Position numbers and translations under genes: made by a program
Notes under the pieces: model-generated
The model's database searches: none
What the model was told of the DNA's origin: nothing
Seen by the model: only the letters and a program-made list of their open reading frames with translations
Part shown: piece after piece, positions 1-3,695 of the stretch
Position numbering within the stretch: position 1 is the stretch's first letter
How the letters are laid out: every line of letters begins with the position of its first letter
NCBI GenBank assembly: GCA_964553125.1
Contig: CAZKJW010000114.1
Coordinates: 1 to 7,354, forward strand
Reading direction: 5' to 3'
Length of the DNA stretch: 7,354 nt
Source: Aphodomonas sp964553125
GTDB taxonomy: Bacteria > Bacillota > Clostridia > Christensenellales > Aristaeellaceae

Positions 1-391
1 AGTATTTTCGCTATAAATAACAATCTTCCTTCTTTCTGTACCTATCAAAACTCTGTAGTTCCATTCTTCTGTGTCCGTCTGCAGCGCATTGTTTTCCAGC
101 TGATGCTTCTCTTTGTCGTCGCCGCACTTCATCCTGCTCCGGCAGGTCAACATCAAAGCAAATGAACTTGCTGCTGTACACGCCCGCAAACACACTCAGC
201 GCCAGCCTGCGGTTCAGATGGCGACACACCACCCGGTTGCTCAGCTTTACAGGCCCCGTGCTGGACTTGGGCATATAAATCCGATAGCCGGCTTCGACAT
301 CAGGTACCGGCTGCATCACTACATAGCGCTCGCGATAAGTGATATACAAGTCACACAGCCGATCTGCGACTGCAAAGAAGTCCTCCTCCAT
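1..391 (-). pseudogene. Truncated, frameshifted archaeo-eukaryotic primase (AEP)-like gene
   Basis: Reading leftward from the ATG at 391, about 90 residues look like the N-terminus of an AEP-superfamily primase of the kind found on Bacillota mobile elements. There is a short helical start, then a V-x-x-H-L segment, then S-S-K-F-I-C-F-D-V-D-L-P, which fits the hhhDhD metal-binding motif of the AEP catalytic core. After D-E-V-R the frame turns arginine-rich and stops at 11. Removing one base near 121 restores a natural-looking frame (D-D-K-E-K-H-Q-L-E-N-N ... R-K-I-V-I-Y-S-E-N-T) that stays open to the window edge. The usual long primase C-terminus, with its second metal-binding half, is not visible. 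A GGGGTG stretch lies 4 bases before the start. I read it as a decayed replication or primase gene; a sequencing error at the frameshift is the main alternative. The AEP call is moderately secure, the broken state likely. Confidence 0.5.
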
Positions 392-495
392 GGTTCACCC
401 CGCACCAATAATTCAATCACCACTAAAGGGAACATTTTCGGGGTTGGTTTTTCACTTTCTGAAAAAATATTTTTCCAAAACGCATCTATCGTTAT

Positions 496-507
496 GTTTA
501 TATAAAC
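496..507. repeat. 12-bp perfect palindrome GTTTATATAAAC
   Basis: The site is a perfect palindrome about 105 bases upstream of the minus-strand primase start. It is followed at once by a smaller odd palindrome TAAGG-G-CCTTA (510-520) and a TTAGC/GCTAA hairpin (518-522/529-533). The heptamer TTAAGGG occurs at 509-515 and again at 538-544. The clustering suggests protein-binding sites such as an operator or origin. No known motif is recognised. Confidence 0.4.
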
Positions 508-575
508 GTTAAGGGCCTTAGCATTGAAGCTAATTTCTTAAGGGAACTACAGAGTAGTCCGGAAGGAAAGAGAGT

Positions 576-600
576 ATGATATATACTACGTATATATCAT
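576..600. repeat. 11-bp perfect inverted repeat with 3-bp centre
   Basis: ATGATATATAC (576-586) and GTATATATCAT (590-600) are exact reverse complements around TAC. The arms are almost pure A/T with no T-tract after them, so this does not look like a terminator. It is better read as a protein-binding palindrome or an easily melted element. It lies in the non-coding gap with the 496-533 palindromes. Confidence 0.45.
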
Positions 601-955
601 GCAGACAAGAATAAATTTGATTTTGTACCTCAGCCCCGATCGATAACACTCTGTCCCAAGCTACGCACAACAACACCTGAACCCAGCCTTCGAATAATTC
701 AAGCCCGAGCAACGCCGATATAAACTTCGAAATTTGTCGTGCAAAAACGCTAAAATCCAGCATATTTTTGCCGCATTATTTATTATAATTTACTAACTAT
801 TTTTTTGCGTCCAGCGCGAAAATTCAGGCGAGAAATAGGGCGGTTAAATAAGCTGGCGCAAGATGAGTTGAGAAAATGCGAAAATATGTTGATGTAAGAC
901 AGGCATAGGGATTTGAAAAGGCGCGAAAACGCCACAAACGTAAATACCGCAAGGG

Positions 956-997
956 ATAACAAGGCATAACAAGCTATTATGCCTTGTTATTTTTCTT
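956..997 (+). terminator. Rho-independent terminator, 14-bp perfect stem
   Basis: ATAACAAGGCATAA (956-969) pairs perfectly with TTATGCCTTGTTAT (977-990) across a 7-base loop, and the T-rich run TTTTCTTTT follows. No T-tract exists on the other strand, so it works for rightward transcripts. No intact rightward gene precedes it; the only candidate is the basic peptide tail ending at 959. It may terminate a lost gene or an unrecognised RNA. Confidence 0.75.
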
Positions 998-1190
998 TTG
1001 TCCCCTTTTTTTCATTTATAAGTCTATATTTATTTTATTTATGTTGTAATAAAGATTCTTGCAGCTGTAGTTTGACTTGTTTAACCATGGTGCTATATAT
1101 GGCCTTCCTGCTTCCTGCAAATTTGCTATATAATGAAGAAACTCCGTCAAATCAAAAAAACTTGCGAAAAATCAAAAAATTTTTGGGAAA
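991..1190. other. AT-rich upstream spacer with A-tracts
   Basis: No gene is supported. An open frame at 979-1236 begins inside the terminator stem and runs through the promoter of the next gene, so it is not credible. The 3' part (about 1150-1185) carries A/T tracts, including two ATCAAAAAA blocks, directly upstream of the -35 box at 1195. They could act as an UP-type element for RNA polymerase. Confidence 0.45.
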
Positions 1191-1194
1191 GGGG

Positions 1195-1224
1195 TTGACA
1201 AGGGCGTACGCCCTCTGCTACAAT
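1195..1224 (+). promoter_or_regulatory. Strong sigma-A promoter TTGACA-18-TACAAT
   Basis: The -35 box TTGACA (1195-1200) is a perfect consensus and the -10 box TACAAT (1219-1224) has one mismatch; the spacer is 18 bp. Transcription should start near 1231, about 57 bases before the ATG at 1288. A perfect palindrome fills most of the spacer, so a bound repressor would block RNA polymerase directly. Confidence 0.85.
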
Positions 1225-1249
1225 GCTCAACGTTGAAGGGCGTACGCCC
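1201..1249. promoter_or_regulatory. Twin operator palindromes GGGCGTACGCCC
   Basis: AGGGCGTACGCCCT (1201-1214, 14-bp perfect palindrome) lies between the -35 and -10 boxes. GGGCGTACGCCC (1238-1249) repeats it just after the expected transcription start, with centres 36 bp apart. Between them TCAACGTTGA (1227-1236) is a third, different 10-bp palindrome over the start site. The arrangement is typical of a tightly repressed promoter. No listed regulator can be assigned; the protein encoded just downstream (1288-1845) or the XRE protein (4425-4742) could be tested. Confidence 0.75.
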
Positions 1250-1287
1250 CATCCAAACCGGACAACGCGAAAGAGAGGAACGAAAAA

Positions 1288-1845
1288 ATGAAAAACGAAA
1301 AAAACGTCTCCAAAAAGGAACAGAAGCGCCTTGCAGGGAATGCAGCTATCCGTTACCGTAATGCTTGCGTTGATTATTTCCGCGCTTGCACAAGCGGGAA
1401 CGCAAACGCCGAAGCAATGGCAGACGCAATGAAAGCCCTTAACGATTCTTATTTCTCCATGCTTGACGCGAACGGCATTCGTTACCGCGTTCCAGAAGAG
1501 ATTGTGCGTATGGCTTGCGCTAAAATCAAAGCAACGAAGGAAACTGGCGCGATTCATATTGACATGAAGAACGTTCCTTCCATTATCCGCGCGGCTTCTG
1601 CTTCTGATATCTTCGTTGACGCGAAGCATATGGAAGAAAAGAAGGCGGCCGAACCACGCAAGAAAGCCGAAAAGGTGCAGCTTGCGCCGGAAGTCGAAGG
1701 CCAACGCAAACGGTACAATCTTGAAAAACAGATTGCACGCGCGAATTTCCAGCTTGCGCAGCTTGCCAAACCGATCGACGCGCCTGAAGTTGAATTCAAA
1801 TTCCCGACGCTTCCCGAATGGTACGCGGCAAATATCGCCGCGTAA
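1288..1845 (+). CDS. Basic 185-aa protein of unknown function, operator-controlled
   Basis: I do not recognise a family. The start at 1288 is supported by GAGAGGA (1273-1279) and the strong promoter upstream. The N-terminus is lysine-rich (K-N-E-K-N-V-S-K-K-E-Q-K-R) and is followed by alanine-rich helical sequence (about residues 15-75). A short segment with beta character follows (T-G-A-I-H-I-D-M, about 88-95). A charged, probably coiled helical region (about 115-160, with K-K-A-E-K and R-K-R-Y-N-L-E-K-Q-I-A-R) leads to a Pro-containing C-terminus. There is no signal peptide or membrane segment. The basic charge would suit nucleic-acid binding, but that is inference. No terminator separates the gene from the structured region that starts about 10 bases after its stop, so both may share one transcript. 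The opposite-strand frame of equal length has no ribosome binding site or promoter and is a shadow. Confidence 0.8.
   Translation: MKNEKNVSKKEQKRLAGNAAIRYRNACVDYFRACTSGNANAEAMADAMKALNDSYFSMLDANGIRYRVPEEIVRMACAKIKATKETGAIHIDMKNVPSIIRAASASDIFVDAKHMEEKKAAEPRKKAEKVQLAPEVEGQRKRYNLEKQIARANFQLAQLAKPIDAPEVEFKFPTLPEWYAANIAA
1822..1844 (+). other. 8-bp hairpin overlapping the stop codon
   Basis: TACGCGGC (1822-1829) pairs exactly with GCCGCGTA (1837-1844) around a 7-base loop, and the right arm covers the first two bases of the TAA stop. No T-tract follows, so it is not a standard terminator. It may be a processing or stability element between the coding sequence and the structured RNA, or the first helix of that RNA. 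Confidence 0.5.
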
Positions 1846-1853
1846 CCTCTAAA

Positions 1854-1911
1854 TCCTGCCTGAAGAGAATTGTGTGGCACACAATCGAAACGGCATAATG
1901 CCGTCGCAGGA
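1854..1911 (+). other. RNA three-way junction of perfect stems
   Basis: TCCTGC (1854-1859) pairs with GCAGGA (1906-1911) and encloses two hairpins: ATTGTGT/ACACAAT (1869-1875/1879-1885) and ACGGCA/TGCCGT with loop TAA (1890-1895/1899-1904). All pairs are Watson-Crick. This is the clearest evidence that the region folds as RNA. Confidence 0.6.
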
Positions 1912-2157
1912 AGCCATATCCCCGCGGTTCAGCGAACGCTGTATAACCAAATTCCGCGGCAGTGCTGAATGCATCCCTTCACTATCCCGCGCTATCGTGG
2001 TTTGGCACGTCCTATTAAAGCGCGGATGAATCCCAAATTTTCCGAACCTTGATAACAGAATACCGTTGTACAGAAGGGCGTGGCGCTACGGTTTAGTAGT
2101 TGCTGGTTTGGCTAAACACGGGCACGTACCACCATGAAAACATGGTATCAGAGACTG

Positions 2158-2233
2158 CATACAGGCTTGCATTCTGCGAGCTGCGGTCGGGCGTGTAGTG
2201 TATGAGTGGCGGCGTGGTGAAGAACCCGACTTC
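2158..2233 (+). other. Probable loop-loop pseudoknot
   Basis: CATACA (2158-2163) pairs with TGTATG (2199-2204), enclosing CTTGCA-TTC-TGCGAG with one G-U pair. GAAG (2219-2222) pairs with CTTC (2230-2233), and its loop AACCCGA matches TCGGG (2187-2191), which lies inside the first stem-loop. The crossing pairing is five consecutive Watson-Crick pairs and would join two hairpins. Confidence 0.5.
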
Positions 2234-2292
2234 TGTACATGGCGGCGGCTTCATCCGATTAACAATCTTATGCCAGCTTGGAGCCGTTGTTT

Positions 2293-2339
2293 CCCCCGCA
2301 TAAAGTGTATGCCTTGACGTGGCGCGGGGGCTTATAAGC
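2293..2339 (+). other. GC-rich closing stem and 10-bp palindrome
   Basis: CCCCCGC (2293-2299) pairs with GCGGGGG (2324-2330). A competing inner hairpin GCATA/TATGC (2298-2302/2308-2312) shares two bases with it. The palindrome GCTTATAAGC (2330-2339) follows. The GC stem could be a 3' domain of the RNA, but no U-run follows, so it is not a canonical terminator. Confidence 0.45.
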
Positions 2340-2376
2340 AAACCAAATACACTATTCGCCCGGTCATTAAAGGGGG

Positions 2377-2405
2377 TTTACTTGCCGGGATGCCCATGAT
2401 ATAAT
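2377..2405 (+). promoter_or_regulatory. Promoter of the toxin-antitoxin operon
   Basis: TTTACT (2377-2382) and a perfect TATAAT (2400-2405) are 17 bp apart. The expected start near 2412 lies in the centre of the operator-like repeat at 2406-2419. ATGCCC occurs directly repeated at 2390-2395 and 2404-2409, flanking the -10 box. Confidence 0.7.
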
Positions 2406-2419
2406 GCCCTTAGAAGGGC
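2406..2419. promoter_or_regulatory. Inverted repeat GCCCTT-AG-AAGGGC at the transcription start
   Basis: This perfect 6-bp inverted repeat with a 2-bp centre abuts the -10 box of the toxin-antitoxin promoter. That is the usual place for autoregulation by an antitoxin or antitoxin-toxin complex. The RHH-like antitoxin encoded just downstream is the natural candidate ligand (inference). Confidence 0.55.
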
Positions 2420-2458
2420 GGTGGCATTGTGTCAAATTACGCTTGGAAGAAAGAAAAC

Positions 2459-2629
2459 ATGTCGCAATTCAATTTGCGTTTTACGAATGCTTCAGGTATT
2501 CCAGCGGCCATAGTTGAAGCAGCCGAAAAGCAGGGGATAGCACCGGTGGAGTATCTCAAGACGATTATCCGCAAGCAGCTCATCTCCGACGGCTATCTAT
2601 CTTCCGACCCCCAAAGTGATGGTGAATAA
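2459..2629 (+). CDS. Small RHH-like antitoxin of a RelE/ParE module
   Basis: This 56-aa protein fits a ribbon-helix-helix antitoxin. It has an N-terminal strand (F-N-L-R-F, residues 4-8), a helix (I-P-A-A-I-V-E-A-A-E-K-Q, about 14-25), a G-I-A-P turn, and a second helix (V-E-Y-L-K-T-I-I-R-K-Q-L, about 30-41). An acidic, probably flexible tail follows, of the type that wraps a toxin. The ATG at 2459 has GGAAGAA 7 bases upstream. A GTG at 2429 would add ten residues before the strand and is less like the family. The gene ends directly against the toxin ATG. It probably neutralises the toxin and represses the promoter at 2377-2405. The assignment rests on pattern and position, not on a recognised family name. 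Confidence 0.75.
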   Translation: MSQFNLRFTNASGIPAAIVEAAEKQGIAPVEYLKTIIRKQLISDGYLSSDPQSDGE

Positions 2630-2887
2630 ATGGAAACCAGATTCTTAAAGCCAGCCGTTAAAGCATTGCGACAAATGGACGAGAAAACCCGATCGCGTAT
2701 GTTGGCGGCGATTGAAGGGTTGACACTCACGCCGCCGGTCGGCGATATAAAGCCATTGATTGGTGTAAGTGGGAAATTTCGTCTGCGTGTCGGAAAGTAT
2801 CGCGTGATCTATAGCTACGGCGAAGATGGAGGAATCATCATCATGTATGTCGAAGACATTGGTTCACGCGGAGACATTTATAAGTGA
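2630..2887 (+). CDS. RelE/ParE-family toxin
   Basis: This 85-aa protein has the compact RelE/ParE fold signature. Two N-terminal helices (K-P-A-V-K-A-L-R-Q-M and K-T-R-S-R-M-L-A-A-I) precede the typical I-K-P-L-I-G-V-S-G-K-F-R-L-R-V-G-K-Y-R-V-I-Y strands (40-61) and a C-terminal strand with I-G-S-R-G-D-I-Y (77-84). Arg51, Arg53, Arg58 and the late Arg80/Tyr84 pair are the conserved positions used by RelE-type ribosome-dependent mRNases. Whether this one cuts mRNA or acts like ParE on gyrase cannot be told from sequence. Its ATG follows the antitoxin TAA with no gap and its own binding site is weak, so it is probably translationally coupled. The length is normal and the gene looks intact. Confidence 0.9.
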   Translation: METRFLKPAVKALRQMDEKTRSRMLAAIEGLTLTPPVGDIKPLIGVSGKFRLRVGKYRVIYSYGEDGGIIIMYVEDIGSRGDIYK

Positions 2888-2902
2888 CGGGAGGTGTTTC
2901 TC

Positions 2903-3121
2903 ATGTCTGAATATGCACAGAGAACCGCGGAAATGGTTAACATGCTTCCGGAATCGGAACAGACGTTAGCTTATGAGTTGGTGCGAAGAATTGTGCTGGC
3001 GTGGGATCCTGATTTCACAAAACTCACACCGGCAGAAGCGGCGCAGCTGCGTGATGCTGAGAAAGATCGTGCAAATGCCATTAGCCTTGACGATCTTATG
3101 GCGGAATTTAAGAACAACTAA
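2903..3121 (+). CDS. Small antitoxin-like third gene of the TA operon
   Basis: The start at 2903 follows GGGAGGTG (2889-2896) with ideal spacing; the alternative GTG at 2894 lies within that binding site. The 72-aa product has an N-terminal helical half (Y-A-Q-R-T-A-E-M-V-N-M-L-P and L-A-Y-E-L-V-R-R-I-V-L-A-W, residues 3-35). The D-P-D-F-T-K-L-T-P-A-E segment is a feature I recall from small RelE-associated proteins of Bacillota. The acidic tail ends in I-S-L-D-D-L-M-A-E-F, similar to the C-terminal segments of RelB/YefM antitoxins. It lies 15 bases after the toxin stop and before the operon terminator. It may be a second or the true antitoxin, giving a three-gene module. An unrelated regulator is possible. 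Confidence 0.7.
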   Translation: MSEYAQRTAEMVNMLPESEQTLAYELVRRIVLAWDPDFTKLTPAEAAQLRDAEKDRANAISLDDLMAEFKNN

Positions 3122-3133
3122 TACGGATACCCC

Positions 3134-3158
3134 GGCCGCAGCGCGGCCTTCTTTTTTT
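3134..3158 (+). terminator. Rho-independent terminator of the TA operon
   Basis: GGCCGC (3134-3139) and GCGGCC (3143-3148) form a perfect stem with loop AGC, followed by TTCTTTTTTT. It lies 13 bases after the last gene of the module, so the three-gene operon is a self-contained cassette. Confidence 0.9.
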
Positions 3159-3171
3159 GTCTAAATGTTTA

Positions 3172-3200
3172 GCAATACTAATCCGCAAATTTAGTATTGC
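3172..3200. promoter_or_regulatory. 10-bp perfect inverted repeat upstream of membrane-protein gene
   Basis: GCAATACTAA (3172-3181) and TTAGTATTGC (3191-3200) are exact reverse complements around a 9-bp centre. A weak promoter (TTTAGC 3168-3173, TAGTAT 3192-3197, 18-bp spacer) coincides with it, so an operator is the best reading. There is no T-tract. Confidence 0.5.
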
Positions 3201-3205
3201 ATTCA

Positions 3206-3223
3206 TTCCCGGCAATGCGGGAA
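3206..3223. repeat. Hairpin TTCCCG/CGGGAA in the 5' leader
   Basis: TTCCCG (3206-3211) pairs with CGGGAA (3218-3223) around a 6-base loop, just downstream of the larger inverted repeat and about 40 bases before the ATG at 3264. It could be a second operator or a leader-RNA hairpin. No U-run follows. Confidence 0.4.
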
Positions 3224-3263
3224 GAACATGTCTCTCATCACTCAATCGAAAGGAGAATCACTC

Positions 3264-3470
3264 ATGCGGGAATTTTTGGAAAGCGCAGACGTTGCGCGCA
3301 AACTCGGCTGCGCGGTGCTTGTCATCATGCTCATGGGCGCAGCGTTCATCTTGGGCGCAGTCCACACTGTGCTCGATGCGGAGGTTTATGCGGGAACTTC
3401 CGAGGTAGTTTACATCCGCGTGCTCGGCAGCGATTATGCGCATCAGGCCGCGTCGCTTCTTGATAGATGA
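3264..3470 (+). CDS. Small single-pass membrane protein
   Basis: The 68-aa product has one long hydrophobic segment (about residues 15-37, L-G-C-A-V-L-V-I-M-L-M-G-A-A-F-I-L-G-A-V) after a short charged N-terminus. A soluble tail of about 30 residues with beta character (S-E-V-V-Y-I-R-V-L) follows. The start at 3264 is chosen because AAAGGAGA ends 7 bases before it; the ATG at 3228 lacks such a site. It is probably a membrane anchor with a short exposed domain; an uncleaved signal-anchor is as likely as a signal peptide. No family is recognised. Its stop overlaps the start of the next gene (ATGA), so the two are likely made together. Phage- or plasmid-type membrane effector or holin-like roles are possible, without specific evidence. 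Confidence 0.7.
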   Translation: MREFLESADVARKLGCAVLVIMLMGAAFILGAVHTVLDAEVYAGTSEVVYIRVLGSDYAHQAASLLDR

Positions 3471-3658
3471 TGCGCAGAAAATCCGAGTACAAGATCACCG
3501 TCGGCGGTGAGCGCACGTTTACCATCATCGCGGAAACGCGCAAGGACGCAATCCATCAGGCATGGCGCAAACTTGACCCGGAAATCGGCGGAAACCACTG
3601 GGACGAAATCGCTGTGCAGCGGCGCCACAGTTGCGCATCGCGGAAAAACAGGGTATAA
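3467..3658 (+). CDS. 63-aa protein of unknown function, coupled to the membrane protein
   Basis: The ATG at 3467 overlaps the preceding TGA (ATGA), the classic sign of translational coupling; a second ATG follows directly. The product starts with a strand-turn-strand pattern (Y-K-I-T-V-G-G-E-R-T-F-T-I-I-A). A helix with a conserved-looking D-A-I-H-Q-A-W-R-K-L comes next, then a short W-D-E-I-A-V strand. This small beta-beta-alpha-beta layout is common in phage and plasmid accessory proteins. The tail R-R-H-S-C-A-S-R-K-N-R-V is basic. No family is recognised. The 3' end contains the promoter of the Fic gene. A frame open across 3507-3695 in another phase is only the upstream extension of the Fic frame. 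Confidence 0.6.
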   Translation: MMRRKSEYKITVGGERTFTIIAETRKDAIHQAWRKLDPEIGGNHWDEIAVQRRHSCASRKNRV

Positions 3659-3659
3659 T
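3631..3659 (+). promoter_or_regulatory. Likely promoter of the fic-xre pair
   Basis: A perfect -10 box TATAAT (3654-3659) lies 17 bp after TTGCGC (3631-3636), which matches the -35 consensus only at TTG. The expected start near 3666 gives a 30-base leader to the ATG at 3696. It overlaps the end of the preceding gene, so the Fic gene may be both co-transcribed and independently expressed. Confidence 0.5.
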
Positions 3660-3695
3660 GATGTTCGCCCCATCCAGACCAAAAAGGAGTTTCCC

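Larger units (their letters stand above)
392..955. other. AT-rich stretch without a convincing gene
   Basis: No open frame here combines a ribosome binding site with plausible protein sequence. The longest candidate, 530-763 on the minus strand (77 residues, hydrophobic), has no ribosome binding site, although TATAAT lies upstream on that strand near 781-786. Near the right end a short basic peptide (F-E-K-A-R-K-R-H-K-R-K-Y-R-K-G, codons 912-956) ends in TAA at 957-959, directly against the terminator at 956-990. A TAG stop six bases before it (906-908) breaks the frame, so it may be the tail of a decayed gene. The stretch also holds the palindromes listed separately. It could be a regulatory or origin region, or the scar of a deletion that also broke the primase gene. 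Confidence 0.5.
1854..2389 (+). ncRNA. Candidate large structured non-coding RNA (ROOL-like size and setting)
   Basis: About 530 bases without a credible gene contain a dense succession of exact hairpins: a three-way junction (1854-1911), a CCGCGG-closed stem (1922-1959), CCGCGCT/AGCGCGG (1987-1993/2019-2025), ACCATG-AAAA-CATGGT (2131-2146), a pseudoknotted domain (2158-2233), CGGCTTC/GGAGCCG (2246-2252/2280-2286) and CCCCCGC/GCGGGGG (2293-2299/2324-2330). Several helices need G-U pairs that form only on the plus strand (for example in 2246-2286), which sets the orientation. Known large ornate RNAs of Bacillota and their phages, notably ROOL (about 500-700 nt), match in length and context, but I cannot confirm membership from memory of a consensus. 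Both ends are uncertain: no dedicated promoter or T-tract terminator was found, and the right end overlaps the next promoter. A degenerate coding region is the main alternative. Confidence 0.6.

Noticed and set aside
530..763. 77-residue hydrophobic open frame on the minus strand
   Set aside because: There is no ribosome binding site, no recognisable protein pattern, and it crosses the inverted repeat at 576-600. A TATAAT upstream on that strand is not enough.
979..1236. 85-residue open frame on the plus strand
   Set aside because: It begins inside the terminator stem and runs through the promoter and operators of the next gene. Its composition reflects the AT-rich DNA.
1147..1704. 185-residue open frame opposite the 1288-1845 gene
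   Set aside because: It lacks a promoter and binding site and is a mirror of the real gene; it also runs across the palindromic promoter.
2093..2341. 82-residue open frame on the minus strand inside the RNA candidate
   Set aside because: The sequence does not look like a natural protein, no binding site is present, and the bases are accounted for by RNA helices.
1854..2389. tmRNA, RNase P RNA or a tRNA cluster
   Set aside because: No T-loop GGTTCGA-type sequence, no CCA-adjacent acceptor stem, and none of the conserved RNase P core blocks were found.
3507..3695. N-terminal extension of the Fic frame
   Set aside because: The extension overlaps the 3467-3658 gene in another phase and has no binding site. 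The ATG at 3696 has AAGGAGT and family-like sequence follows.
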